Source of the DNA: Mallotus nudiflorus
Taxonomy: Eukaryota > Streptophyta > Magnoliopsida > Malpighiales > Euphorbiaceae
Reading direction: 5' to 3'
Assembly: GCA_947683625.1 (NCBI GenBank)
Contig: CANTUR010000069.1
Coordinates: 5,332,001 to 5,396,000, forward strand
DNA: 64,000 nucleotides
The notes under the pieces were generated by a model. The model was not told where the DNA came from and ran no database searches. It saw only the letters and a program-made list of their open reading frames with translations. Below, piece after piece: positions 12,074 to 24,472 of the stretch. How positions within the stretch are numbered: the first letter of the stretch is position 1; every line of letters starts with the position of its first letter. Position numbers and translations under genes: made by a program.

Positions 12074-12768
12074 TTAATGTTCTATGCCTCTAATTAGGGG
12101 TAATCCACTAGGCATCTCTTTGGGAAACACATCTTCAAATTCCTGCAAAAGATCAACAAACACACAAGGCAAAGATGGGTTAAGTTCATTAGTTGCCAAA
12201 TAAACCCCTTTGTATAAAAGTACAAATATAGGCCGATTAGCATACAAAGCCTGTCTAACCTCCCTTTTCCTAGCTATTAAATTCAAATTCTTTTCTTTTT
12301 TCTCTGTAGGATGAATCTCTTCTTTTGTTTTTTCCTCTTTCTTTTCACTCTCTAAAAAAATTTTCTTACTCTCTTTTTCTTTCTTTTCAGCCTCCACTCT
12401 CATTCTTTCCATTTTACATTGGTCTTCATACACCTCCTTTGAAGAAAGCAGTGTTAATATGATCTTGCACCCATCCTTGGTAAAGTGATACCGTTGAGGT
12501 ACCCATCATGCTTGGTCTTTCTAGCAAATTGCCATAGTCTACTAAGCAAAATATCTCCACCATGCATAGGAACTACATCACACAATTGCTCATCATAATA
12601 TTTATCAATTGAAAAGGAAAAAATATATTGTCTATTTACCTTGACCTCCCTACAATCATTAAGCCATTGAAGTTTGTATGGTCGTGGGTGTGGTATGGTA
12701 GACAGCCCTAATCTACTAATTAAGAATGAGCTCACTGCATTGGTGCAACTCCCTCCATCAACAATCAT
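12074..12768 (-). pseudogene. Gypsy aspartic protease and linker
   Basis: The minus-strand frame 12768-12454 opens MIVDGGSCTNAVSS; VDGGS fits the protease active-site region of plant chromoviruses, followed by LGLSTIPHPRPYKLQW. The next open part, 12433-12074, is a Lys/Glu-rich linker (many KKEK runs) and then LLQEFEDVFPKEMPSGLPLIRGIEH, the segment that normally leads into the RT. The two parts are separated by a stop and frame change around 12440. Confidence 0.8.
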
Positions 12769-12816
12769 AAGACATGCCTTGCCTTACACATGACACCTTG
12801 TATGGAATAAGTTGTC

Positions 12817-14110
12817 TCATTGCTCTTCAATGCAATCTTCCTTTATTTGAGTACTAAGAGCATGCCTTGTAACCAGCATGTAACCTTTGATTGGCTTCTC
12901 TATACTCCCATCACTATAACTTTCCAATTCAGGCATCTCATCCTCATCACTTTCATTATTGCCCTCTTCTTCATCAGTCATAATTTCCCCATTCCTTATG
13001 GTCATCGTTCTCTTATTAGGACAATCTTTGCTCACATGACCTACTCCTTGGCACTTCCAACACTTAATGTCTCTATTTCTCCCTTTAGGCTCATCAATTT
13101 TTATTTTTTCCTTGGAGACTGAATATGCCTTCCCCTTAGCAACCTCATGAGCAACCTTATTCCCACCCCTATAATCACTCTTTCCATCCTTTTTCCAATT
13201 AAAATTAGAACTAGAATAGGGTTTGGAATTGTACCTTATCGACCCTCTTCCTTGGAGTTGCCTTTCTATCTTGACGGCCATGTGCACCATCTCTTCTAAA
13301 TCTTTATATTTGTGTAAATCTACTCGGTTAGATATGTCTTTGTTTAGACTAGCGAAGAAGCGCGCCATAGTGATCTCTACATCTTCATCTATATCAGCCC
13401 TAGTCATGAGCATCTCCATCTCTTTATGGTAATCATCCACACCCTTACTACCTTGTTTAATAACTTGAAGTTTTTGTACAAGTTCCTTATGATAGTGTTT
13501 TAGCACAAATTGCTTCCTCATTACAGCCTTGAGCTCAAGCCAATTATCAATTGGGTACTCCAAATTCCTTCGCCTATTAATGACCAAATGGTCCCACAAG
13601 CAATAGCATAATCAAAAAATTGAGTAACCACCAATTTTGCCTTCTTCTCATCACTAAATTGATGGCAATCAAATATAAGCTCCAATTGCTTCTCCCATTG
13701 TAAATAGGACTCCGGATCTGATTTACCTTGAAAGTTAGGTATCTTATGTTTGATGCTTCCTAAATTTTGATCTATATCATCTTCATTGCCTCGATTTCTT
13801 CCATTGTATAAAACTGGTTGTAACCTTCCTCTTCCTCTACCTCGGCCTTATCAACCTCCACCTCTTGGTACTCCTACTTCTGCATAGGCCTCATTTTCAT
13901 CCTCATTGTCATCATTGCATTCTACTTCCTCATTATGATTTGGTGTTGTTGCCGTTTCAACCGCTCTTAGCCTTATATCCATGCAGTTTAGTCTTTCCAT
14001 TATAGTCTTAAAATTTGTATTCATACATGCAAATTGCCTTTATTGAGCCTCACGTAGCAAAGTTTCATAAACTTTACCCTCACCTTTATTTTCACTTTAG
14101 TTTGACATTG
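12817..14110 (-). pseudogene. Gypsy gag with CCHC zinc knuckle
   Basis: The open part 13599-12817 (minus) holds the retrotransposon gag domain (the KAVMRKQFVLKHYHKELVQK and KGVDDYHKEMEMLMTRADI segments) and one zinc knuckle, CWKCQGVGHVSKDCP, with C-x2-C-x4-H-x4-C spacing, followed by an acidic tail. The upstream gag region, 13600-14110, is still recognisable (WEKQLELIFDCHQF-type residues near 13680) but shifted and stopped: the presumed start near 14108 is followed two codons later by TAG. No functional gag can be made. Confidence 0.82.
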
Positions 14111-14967
14111 CTACAAAAGAATGTTAGAAACATAAATAAAATATAATTTAAGATCCTCATAAGCACTCCCTCACATGTTTGCACTCAAATGATGGGGTGG
14201 TCACTCGTGTTTAACTCAAATTAATATTTCACTCGGCTTCCTCTCACCACTCAAGCTAATTCTTTTATGTTCTTAGGTGAATCACACTTTTAGAACAAAT
14301 CAATTAGATTAAAGCAATATTCAAGTAGAACTTTCAAAAGTGAAATTTTCAAAACAAGTTTGAGGCAATTTGGTTATTAAAAAAAACAGAAGCAATAAAA
14401 TAGGAAAACTCAAAAAGAAGCAAAAGACATGTGAAAAAAAATACAAATATCTTCCTAGAATACGAAGGAAATGAATTAGGAAAAAATTTTAAGAAGGAAA
14501 GTCAATATGCCACAATTGATAATATTCCTAAATAGAATAGGAAAGTAATGATATACAAATCCTTAATGAGCAAGGAATACAAGATCTTACACAATCTATT
14601 CCTAATTAGAATCCTTAATAAACAAGGATTGTAGTGATATGCAAATTCAAATCTGATTACGAAAAATCAATCACCGCAAGAATCAAATTAAACTCTTAAT
14701 AATTCATATTCTTTTCTTCAATTTACTTCTTTTCTCTTCTTTTTTTTGACTTCAAACACAAATTGCAATTATAAATTTCTGAATGTAAAGCAATTCGAAT
14801 GACTTAAAGAAATACAAGAACAAGATAAAAGAATAAGATCTAAGAATCAAGAATCAAGAAGAAGAACAAGAAACGAATTTAAAGAAATAAGAACACAAGA
14901 AATCAAAAATAAAGAACATAGAGTTAAAGGATAAAACCTGATCTAAAGCCAAAGCTCTGATACCAAA
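14111..14967 (-). other. Untranslated leader of the gypsy element and primer site
   Basis: About 850 bp of non-coding, A-rich DNA between gag and the 5' LTR. At 14954-14965 the plus strand reads GCTCTGATACCA, so the element's strand reads TGGTATCAGAGC, the initiator-Met tRNA primer site, two bases from the LTR edge. Confidence 0.85.
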
Positions 14968-15842
14968 TGATATGGAACCTCCACAGTCAAGCTTGAGAAC
15001 CCTTTGGATATGCGAACCCATAAAACATTAACATGAAAACCCCAAGAACCAATTTGGCACAACCCTCTAAAAATAGGTTAGATTTTATATTACTTAAACA
15101 ATAATCAAAGAATTAGAATAAAGAAAACTTATTTCTAAACTCCAATTTCAAAACACTACACAAGAAAGGTGATCAACCTACTTGAATGTTCCTATAAACA
15201 TGTATTCTACTCAAGAACACAAAGAATAAAGCAAATAGCCTTAGGTTTTAATAAAAATATCAAATCTGAATTATCCTTGGTTTTACATATTGGTGGCCTT
15301 TATATGGACAAGTAAATAACCTAATCCTTGAAGGAAAGAGTTTCTTTACTTATTCCTAATGATAACTATAAAGGAAAATCCATAACTAAATAGGATTCCT
15401 TCAAAATATGGCAACTAAGACTCCTATAAAGAAAAAGACTCTTATAAAGGAAAATCCTTAATTAAGAAGGATTCCCGTAACAGCATGATAACTAATGACA
15501 ACTAAGCTAAATTTGACCAAATCTCTAACATGTGTAAATTGGACCAAGCCCACATAAAATGGCCCATTACATACTTAATTAAGCCCATTAGTAACTTGGA
15601 CTTTTATTAAGTTGTATTAGACTTTATCTCCCTTAGGTCCAAAGCTTTGATGTCCATGTAAACCTTCAATGGCCGAATTCACCAAGCCTTGTAGATGATG
15701 GATTAAGGCTTTTTGAAGCTTCTTAGATTGAGAACTTGTTATAGGCCCTTGAGGTATGCTAATCGAATTAAACACTTCATGAATTTGATCATTGCCATCT
15801 TCTTCATGCTCATCTTCATGGTATGTAAATCCATCCATAACA
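14968..15842 (-). repeat. 5' LTR of the nested gypsy element
   Basis: This is the partner of 8645-9520. It begins TGATATGGAACC and ends CATAACA, and is followed by the CATGG target duplication at 15843-15847. Confidence 0.92.
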
Positions 15843-17244
15843 CATGGCTTCTAGCCATTTCTTATTGTTATGATTATTTATAGCCTCTTAATAGGATGTA
15901 GGTTCACTTTGATCCACAATCAACACATCATTATCATTAGTTATGAGAAATTCATATCTCATTAGGATTTGATGTGTCCTATTAGACCTCATTGGGCCTT
16001 CTAGTACTTGTACAAATCCAACAGTTACTTGTTGATCCAGTTATAGTTCCACACTTGGTACAATGCTATTTTGTGGGTCTTGAATTTCTTCAAGTTGGAC
16101 TGTGCTCCCATTATATCCTTTGAAAATAAATTCTCTTTCCAAAAATACACCATTTCAAGCAACAAACACTTTGTTCTCAAAAGCATTGTAAAAATAACAT
16201 CCTTTAGTTTTTTTAGGATATCCCACAAAAAGGCATTTATCATATTTGAGTGCTAGTTTATTTGAGATTTGACACTTCACATAAGCATCACATCCCCAAA
16301 TCTTGAGAAAAGACAAACTGGGAGGTTTTCCAATCCACATCTCATATAGTGTCTTTTCAACTGCCTTTGTTGGAACTCTATTCAAAATGAATGCAGCAAT
16401 TTCTAAAGCATATCCCTAAAAAGAGATGAAGATTAGATTGACTCATTATTGATCGAACCATATCCAATAAAGTTAGATTTCTCCGTTTGGACACACCATT
16501 TAATTGTGGTGTACCTAGAGAAGTCATTTGTGAAATAATCCTACAATCTCTCAGATGATCTATAAATTCTTGGCTTAAATATTCACTACCTCGATCAGGT
16601 TTTAGTGTTTTTATTATTTTTACCAAGTTGGTTTTGTACTTCATTCTTGAAAACTTTGAACTTTTGAAAAGATTTAGATTTATGTTTCATTAGATAGACA
16701 TAGCCATATCTACTAAAATCATCTATGAAAGAGATGAAGTACTGGAAACCTCCTTTAGCAGTTAAGTTTAATAACCCACATACATCTAAATGTATAAGGC
16801 CCAATAAATCATTAGCTCTTTCACCTTTTCCAGTAAAAGGTGTTTTAGTCATTTTTCCTAGTAAACAAGATTCACATGTTTCAAATGATTCATAATCAAA
16901 TGAATTCAAAAGCCCATTTTAGTGAAGCTTTGAAATGCGTTTCTCATTTATGTGGCCTAAAGGACAATGCTAGAGATAGGTGGTGTTTAAATCATTAGAT
17001 TTAAACACCTTTGTATCAATGTTATAGATTGACTTTCATTAGTGTCTTTAACATTTAGAACATAAAGACCACTAGTGCATGGAGCAAATCCATAGAAAAC
17101 ATTATCATGATAAATATTGCATTTATTATTCCTAATAATAAATTCAAATACTTTCTTGTCCAAACAAAAAATAGAAATAATATTCCTACATATAGTAGGC
17201 ACATAATAACAATTTTCTAAATTTAAAAAAAGTCCACTAAGCAA
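15843..17244 (-). pseudogene. Copia integrase and start of RT, broken
   Basis: On the minus strand 17244-16987 is the GAG-pre-integrase region (ENCYYVPTICRNIISI), and 16909-16595 carries the zinc-finger end (CESCLLGKMTKTPFTGKGER) and the first catalytic part (HLDVCGLLN, then YFISFIDDFSRYGYVYLM). Frame 16644-16378 gives the middle of the core (LKPDRGSEYLSQEF) and frame 16385-16025 the end (KTLYEMWIGKPPSLSFLKIWGC). Frames shift several times. Below 16025 weak RT N-terminal residues continue to the gypsy target site, where they resume on the other side at 8644. Confidence 0.87.
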
Positions 17245-17472
17245 AGTTAACTCATAAGTCCCTACAACTAAAGCATCAATTCTTTCTCCATTGCTAACTC
17301 ATAGGTCCACTTCGCCTCTAGCCAATGATCTACTCCTTTTTAGACCCTACACATTAGTACAAATATGAGATCCTGATCCAGTATCTAAAACCTAAGAATC
17401 AAAAGTAGATAAATTAATTTCTATAACATGAATACTTGAAGAGGTAGTCATACTACCATTATTCTTGTTTAG

Positions 17473-18306
17473 ATCATTCATATATAGCTTGCAATTTCTT
17501 TTCCAATGACCTGGTTCATTGCAGAAAAGCATATTCCCTCCTTGGTGGCTTCGCTTGGGGTTTAGCTTTGAACTTGGGCTTGGGCTTGGGCTTTGGTTTT
17601 AGCTTCTGAAAGCCTTTGGGAGCCTTGCCCTTGCCCTTTCCAATTCCAAATTTTTTCATACCCTTTCCCTTATTGACCATTAAAACATCCTTGGTGGAAT
17701 TCCTGATGTTCTTTTCATCAGTTTAAGCATCCCATGCAACTCTGAAATAATTTTGTCCATACTATACATATTGAAATTCATGATGAAACCATAATAAGCT
17801 TTAGGCAAAGATTGAAGAATGATATCAACAGCCAATTATTGTTCAATCTTGAGACCAAGCTTGTCCAAGTGTTTAAGATGACCTTTTATCTTGAGAACAT
17901 GAGGACTAACAGAGCCGCTAGTAGTCAACTTGCAGGAGAGCAATGCCCTGATGGTATTGAACCTTTCAATTCTAGCTTTCTCTTGGAACATTTCCTTGAG
18001 ATGGCCTATCATAGTATAAGCCTCCAATTCCATCAGTTGCTTTTGAAGCTCAGACTCTATGCATCCAAGCATGAGATAAGTGACATCAACTGAATCATTG
18101 AGATGCTTACTATAAGCATCCTTTTATGCTCTAAGAGCATTAGCATATGGTTCCTTTAGGATGGGTTGATCAAGGATATATTCCTTTCTTTCTTGCCTAA
18201 GAATAATTTTTAGGTTTATGTACCAATCAAGAAAGTTAGTCCCATTTAGCTTATCCTTCTCAAGGATCGATCGTAGTGACATGGTAGGTGCAGTGTTTGA
18301 TGTCAT
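17473..18306 (-). pseudogene. Copia gag (UBN2-like) with damaged zinc knuckle
   Basis: The minus strand starts MTSNTAPTMSLRSILEKDKL, then FLDWYINLKIILRQERKEYI, typical of copia gag (UBN2/DUF4219-like). After a break, 18072-17836 gives KQLMELEAYTMIGHLKEMFQ and further helical gag. Near 17480-17530 a CNEPGHWKRNC segment marks the zinc knuckle; its first Cys seems lost to a single-base deletion, as the bases fit a TGC-TTT-TTC-TGC knuckle with one T missing. The gag is interrupted by stops between 17836 and 17540. Confidence 0.82.
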
Positions 18307-19841
18307 TATCTACAATAAATATATATATAGTACATTCAGTTTTGTTATGAAAGAGGCATAAGAAAACTCCCACTAAATTTTCATAAATAATAAAAACCTT
18401 AAAATAATTTCAACATTTGAAATTTCTTAGTGGGCTAAGATCCATATTTCACCCTACTTCAAGTAAGCTTTGGCTTATCACTTAAAGTGTGGCTATTTAG
18501 GTAGGTAACACTTTATCAATTACATCTCATGTAATTCTTAGATAATTATAGGATATCATATATATCGACATATCCTATCAAATGCCCTAGGTCTAAAACC
18601 ATTTTGATAACCTAGTTAAGTCTAACCAATTCAAACATATGGATATCACCATTATCCATCTTATCTTATTTAGATGGCTTTATATACAATGCTTTGGCAT
18701 AACCTATTAATAGCAATCCAAATCTTGATAAGTGTTGATTAATGAGAGGCATTTTAATGACTTAATATTAGATGAGGTTTTAGATAGGTTTTATCTTATA
18801 TAGTTATTGTTATATTGCATCTCATTGCATTACATGCATAACATACTAACATAATAACATAAACATGACATAGCATGGCCCATAACTAAGTTGATCTTTA
18901 TAAGCCAATATGAAGATCAAAGATCAAACCTAGGTGATATTTTAAATACAAATTGAGCCTTCAATTTTGGATCTCCATCTTCTACCATGGACCTCGTCCT
19001 TGGGCTCCCACTCGTGATCCCCATCACAGGCCTTTAACTTGAATTCACATCTTGGGTTTCGATTTACATTACATGTTGTAATTAAAACTATTATATTACT
19101 ATCTAATAAAATAAAATAATTACAACAAATAAAATGACTTGCAGGTCATATTTAAAAATTACAACCCAATAAAATAAAATAACAAAATCCAATCACATTG
19201 GTTCAAGGGCCATGCTATGCACCATGCATTTAAAAATAAACATATATAACATAATAAATCAAATTACATGTTAATTTAATTATTATGATAAAAAATAAAT
19301 TATGTGACAAATCCATTTGAGGTCAAAGGGCAACACCCCTAGCGCAGTCCGGGGGCAGTGTCTTAGGCGGCAGTCCTTAACTCTTTGAATGAGTTGTTGT
19401 CAAAAACCCTAAAACGACAATAATTTTTGCAATCAAATTGTTGTCTGATGCATTTGTTCAAAAAATATCATTTTCCTTTATGTTTAACATTTAAACAATC
19501 GCCACCATAAACCCTAATTTATTCATAAATCATATTGCAGAATAATTAATTTGTTCCAAAGAGATTTATTATGTTTAACACTTAAACAATTTATTCTGCA
19601 TGATCTTTTTAACTCTTAAACAGATCGCCCTTTGACAAAAATTTGTATACATATTCAATTTTTCATAAAAACAGAATACTTAAACCAGAAAATCAAAATT
19701 CTGATTATTGTTTAATCATATTAAACAATTATAAACATTAATCAAATTAATATTTACTGTTGTTTTCATACAGATTTAAGAGGACGTCACAAAAACAAAT
19801 CTGTTTGGATAAAATTTTTGAAAACACCTTTTTAAAAACGA

Positions 19842-19883
<42 letters not shown>

Positions 19884-19941
19884 CAAAGTGGCTATATATA
19901 TAAAATCAAATTAACCAAATTACAAGTGGCTATGATACCAT
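18307..19941 (-). other. Untranslated leader of the copia element, with primer site and AT microsatellite
   Basis: A long leader of 1.6 kb with no coding signal. A run of about sixteen TA units sits near 19849-19880. At 19927-19940 the plus strand is TGGCTATGATACCA, giving TGGTATCATAGCCA on the element's strand, an initiator-Met-type primer site one base from the LTR. A region near 19320-19640 contains two similar phrases around CCCTTTGAC, possibly a degenerate internal repeat. Confidence 0.8.
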
Positions 19942-21455
19942 TGTTGGGTTTTGTGATTCAAAAACACAGTGGAAATCAAAACTTTTCACTATAAACCTTA
20001 ACCCGGATCTAAGTAATTCGATTAATTGATTTAAAACTAGGGTTTTCAAATCTTACAATAAATGCAAAAGAGGCAAGACTGTTGGAAGGTAGAGAGGAGG
20101 TTCACTCTGGTGACACCTTACCTCAATCTTTTTCATTTTGGTAGTTCGAATCAAGACATCTTTAAAAGAATCCGTCCTCCACAAGCGTCCACATGAATAA
20201 CCCTTTATTAAAATGACAAATTTGTGTGTTAGCATTTCTCTTGATTTCTCACAAATCAAGAACAAGAACACTATGTGTTTTAGTTTTTCTAAGAGGAGAA
20301 AAATGAATTTTGGTGGCTAATAATTGAGTTAGTGAAACCCTAGAGAATATAACATATTTATAAACCTCTAATTAAGGTTTCACTTACCAAAATAACTTTT
20401 TGGTAATTTCTTAATTACTATTATTCTGATTTTATTTAAAATTAAATTAGATATAATATTCCATTTATTTAAGATAACCTTTACCTTAAATAAATAAACT
20501 ATTTTTTTATTTCCATAGAGCATATTTGGGCTTCTCAAACCCATATCCATTTTTGGGCTTGTTCTAAGTGTGTGACCCTGTAGGTTCACATGACATTAAC
20601 AGTGGGCCTTAAATCCCTATTTAGGCCTACAAGTCATAAGTGGCCTTTAGCAAGACATTATGACTACCCAAGTCATGTGAAGTCAATAATCTGACATAAC
20701 CTAATTTATAATAAATATTGTAATCCCTTTATCACATGATATCTTGATTGAATATAAGGCATAGCTTCTGTCATCCTTATGTAATTCAATCATATTATTT
20801 CTCAACTCTAAGTAGATTGAGAATGATAACTCTTTATCAATTCACTTTAGCATGGCCTTGCATTTTCCTCAATCTATCTTATCAAAGGGCCTATAGATAT
20901 CTTACTTAGATTAAATGAGGGAAAAATTCCTTCTTAATCACTCACATTCCTCACATAACTCATTTCATATCCAACAACAATCTATTTAATCATCCTGTTA
21001 AAGAAAATGTTAAATTGTGTCAAAATATATAATAGTTATGTAGAAATCCATAATGATTTCAAGGTCAAAGGACTAAATCAATATTATTATGATGAGAATT
21101 ACTTATGACAATTATTTATGTAGTATTCTCATGATAGGTCAATCCAATACATTATTTCCCAAATAAGTACCTATGAGTTGACTTAATATCTCATATTCAT
21201 GATTAGTTAAACATAATCATCAATCAACATCATACTAGCCATAACATATTGTTACGACTAGGGACAATTTGAATAGAACTCATATTTAATCTAAGAGTTT
21301 TACTATCAAGTGACATACTTGATGACCTTAATAAGAATTGACTATTTAAGCAATTATCATAACACAAAATGATAATGAAAAATGTCCTTTTATTAAATAA
21401 AATGATAAAGTCAAAACATGGTCATACATGAATGACCTAGTGCATATTAGTAACA
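19942..21455 (-). repeat. 5' LTR of the copia element
   Basis: Partner of 5593-7105, about 1514 bp. It begins TGTTGGG and ends GTAACA, followed by TAGAT (21456-21460), which repeats the bases before the left LTR. Confidence 0.93.
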
Positions 21456-22110
21456 TAGATTACTTACATGATTGCTTTAATAATAGTTGTGATAATGATT
21501 ATGAGAGCTCTATTATAAGCAAACTTATGCTTTAACGCAAAAATCTTCTTTTAAAAAAGAAGCATTATAAGCAAGAGCTTTTAAAGATGTCTAAAGATTT
21601 TGAAAATTTGAAAAATGAGTTTTCAAGTGAACAAATTGCTAATGATTTAAAGAACTCCTCTTTTTTTAAAAAATGAACTAGAGAAAGCTAAACATGAAAA
21701 TGAAAAGCTTTCACAAGAAAATTTGGATTTAAAATCTTTAATTTCAAAATTTAAAAAGGGAAAGGACACTTTAAATAATCTTTTAGATTCATGAAGATTT
21801 TATGGAAATACACATGGCTTGGGCTACTCCAATGGAGCACCATCCTCATCATCAAGTCAAACTATATTTGTGAAAGCTAAATATCACACTTCTTCTTATT
21901 CTTCTTCTTCAAATGTGAGTGGTAAGGTTCAAGTCATTAATACTATGAAGCCTAAATTACCTAAAGCTAATAAAGAGTAAAAGAAGACTCATTCCCCTAA
22001 AACTCATAGGTCCAAGACTTATATCAAAGGGCCTCAACCAAGACATGCTTACATGTACACTCGAAACAACACTTTAAGGCATGCTTCACAATTTTGCCAC
22101 ATTCAAACTT
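21456..22110 (+). pseudogene. SIRE-like gag continuation, truncated
   Basis: The plus strand resumes the gag begun at 5535. It shows a coiled-coil-like stretch (ELEKAKHENEKLSQENLD, then LISKFKKGKDTLNNLLDS), a Ser-rich linker, and a basic region ending RHAYMYTRNN and then ASQFCHI, where a zinc knuckle would begin. The frame has stops and shifts (A-runs near 21545 and 21665) and stops resembling gag at about 22100. Nothing of the pol gene or 3' LTR of this element follows. Confidence 0.65.
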
Positions 22111-24453
22111 GTAGTTACATGTCTTACACACGCTACACTTTATAAGCAATCTAGGATGTATCCTTAGAATTTTCACGCACAATATATAAGATATGTGTAA
22201 GCAACCAATTTCAGGATGCAATTGTGCATGAATGCAACAAAAGCCTATATGATGAAAATCTAATAAAAAAATTGACCTATAGTGTTAAGTTGCACGATTT
22301 CAAGGACTAAATTGCAACATTTTTTAGGTTTAATTGTAAAAAATTGACTTTTGCAGGGGTATATTTGGAAATGTGCAACCATTATTATGTAATGCCAATC
22401 AACATTACATAATGCCGATTGGCATTACATAATGCTAGTCGACATTTTGGAATGCCGAGGCATTAAAAATTTCAGTAAAATTTTTTTTTCACTATGATTA
22501 GTCCAAATTTAATTTATAAATAAATTGATTTAAGTATTTATCTATAGGTTTTGTCTCAGTCCAGTATGCGTCTCTTATGTGTATCTTTTTTTTTAAGTTA
22601 AAATTCTTATCCTATTTTTTGGGAATGGAGAGATCAAAGCTACTGTGATCACGTAACTCCTGTGATCACATAAGCGGTTAGCTTAAGGGAACAAGATATT
22701 AAAAGAAAAGATTGGCAGAGAATAAGAAATTGGGGACTAATTTAAAAAAGGAAAAAAAAAACCCTAATCAACTACTGCAATAGAGGTTGATTGAGAAAAA
22801 GAGAGAAGACTTAACCTAATATTATCATTTCAAAACCCTTTTTTCTAAAATAAATAAATGACGTTCTTTTAAAAAAAGTCCATAAATCAAGAAAGCGCAG
22901 AGTCAATTTTCTCAAAACGGTAAAATCCGAGTATGAGGGGCATTTAAACAACATTTGCACATCATTACTCATCTTTTACTCCTTTCTTTTTACTAGTTCT
23001 TTCTTTTATATCATTATTTTATTTTTATTATTTTTTATTTTATTATTTTAAAGTTTTTTATTTAGGTTTAATTTTCATTATTTTGTTTTCTTTGTTCATT
23101 AATTCTAATCTTATTTTCTTTTTTTTATTCTTTTTGTTTCATGATTTTGGTGATGAATATATGATTGAACCAAGGAAACTCACAGAGAATCCATGAACGA
23201 AAACCAAAAGTCAAGATCCCAATTTAATTTAATTTTACTTTGTTTAGTTTAGTTTAGTTTATTTTATTTTTTAGGTTTTGAATTTATTTAATTTGTCTTT
23301 TTAAGGTTTGTATTTTAATTTTATTTTCTTTATTATTTTGGTAGATTTTGTAATAGTCCCAATAGTGAGAATAATGAAAATTTAGTTCTCTTGTTCTTAA
23401 AAAAGTTAATTAGTAAATTAGGTTCAATTTGGTAAACCCTAATTAAAATCAATGGAGGAAGTACATTTATTTAGGTTGCATGTTAATCAAAATTAGGGTT
23501 TTTTTTAGATAAAATAATTTAATTGTATGGTTGATCTTCTTTATTTGTTTTTTAAAAATTTTTTATCGTTTTTGGGCTTGTTTATTATTTTTATGTGTTT
23601 TGGGCCTTAGGCCCATATTAGGCTCTAACCCATTTAAATAATTTTAGGTTTAAGTAGTTCTTTATTAGCCCATCTTGTTTAATAGGTCTAGATTTTAATT
23701 GAAATGCATTTTAGGCCCATAATTAACTAGATTTAGGTTAGAAATAATTTAGGCTCATTTAGTAATTTAGAAATAGGCCCATTTTAGGTTAATTACAATT
23801 AATTTAGACTTAAACCATTAAATAAAAGCCTTTTCCATAACTTGTAGATTTAAGATCACCTTAAAATTAAAACATGTAGAATTAGACCCACTAATTTAAA
23901 TACTTCATAATTTGTAGATTTAGGCCCATTCTTAAAATTAAAATAAATGGACTTAGGTTCACTTAATTAAAATTAAAGAGGAATTAGGCCCATTAGTCTT
24001 TAAGTTCACTTGTAAATAAAAATATGTAAATTTAGCCCATTTAATTAAAATTAATATAGAGGACTAAGGGATTATGATTTATATGAATGCATTATTTACA
24101 TGTATTTTTCATGACTAGTTTGCCTGGAATTGATTGTTTTAATAAGAGTTTATATAAAACTGCATGTAAATAGAGGATAAAATAGTAATACTTAAAGTAA
24201 TTCTAAATGAACACAAAACTGAAATAAGTTAGCATTCCGTATCTAGAATCTCCTAGTTGTGGTGTTGGATTTCTTTTAGAGAATTAAGTACCACCATTTT
24301 TTTTATTTTTCCCAATTATTACCTTAGGTGGTAACTCCTCATCTCCATGCCATGTCTTTGTGATAGTGGTTAATGTGTTCACTAAAGCCTTAAGCTCAAA
24401 AAGTATCACGGTTGCTAAAATCTTAAGCACGCGCTAAACCCCATCGTCTATAG
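22111..24453 (+). other. Non-coding DNA, possible 5' LTR of a Tat/Ogre-type element
   Basis: This stretch has no gene. It ends exactly at a Tat-type primer site (24454), so its right-hand part is likely the 5' LTR of that element; the left edge is unknown. It contains a small palindrome-rich cluster of AATGCC/GGCATT at 22385-22465 and many short TTAGGCCCAT-like phrases (about eight between 23600 and 24040). T-rich runs dominate 22980-23340. No matching second copy was found to the right. Confidence 0.4.
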
Positions 24454-24472
24454 TGGCGACTCCATCGGGGAT
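24454..24472 (+). other. Tat/Ogre-type primer-binding site
   Basis: TGGCGACTCCATCGGGGAT on the plus strand matches, with one or two changes, the minus-strand site beside the 5' LTR of the large element at 47324-47342. Sites of this form are known from Ogre-type elements, where they were assigned to a tRNA-Arg; I recall that assignment and cannot check it. It shows that a second, oppositely oriented element of this group once sat here. Confidence 0.65.

Larger units (their letters stand above)
8645..15842 (-). mobile_element. Ty3-gypsy chromovirus-like LTR retrotransposon nested in the copia RT gene
   Basis: A 7.2 kb element with LTRs of about 875 bp (8645-9520 and 14968-15842), TGAT...AACA/GACA termini and a CATGG target duplication (8640-8644 and 15843-15847). 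On the minus strand the order is primer site, gag, protease, RT, RNase H, integrase, polypurine tract, so it is Ty3-gypsy. The RT (residues like YRHPIPRLDD) and the integrase C-terminus (FNVVDLSPFD) resemble chromoviruses of the CRM/Galadriel group; I am not sure of the clade. Several stops and a catalytic change show that it is dead. Confidence 0.93.
5593..21455 (-). mobile_element. Ty1-copia LTR retrotransposon, decayed, carrying a nested gypsy element
   Basis: This element is about 15.9 kb including the 7.2 kb gypsy insertion at 8645-15842. LTRs of about 1.51 kb lie at 5593-7105 and 19942-21455 with TGTT...AACA termini. TAGAT flanks it on both sides (5588-5592 and 21456-21460), a clean 5-bp target duplication. 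Read on the minus strand the order is 5' LTR, primer site, gag, integrase, RT, RNase H, polypurine tract, 3' LTR; integrase before RT makes it copia. All reading frames carry stops or shifts, so it is non-autonomous now. Confidence 0.93.

Noticed and set aside
22024..22221. A Cys-rich small protein on the minus strand (several CxxC pairs)
   Set aside because: It overlaps the degraded plus-strand gag region antisense to its zinc-knuckle area, has no signal peptide, and no conserved spacing I recognise.
24454..24472. Part of a tRNA gene
   Set aside because: Only the primer-complementary 19 bases are present, with no tRNA body; position next to LTR-like DNA and gag fits a primer site.
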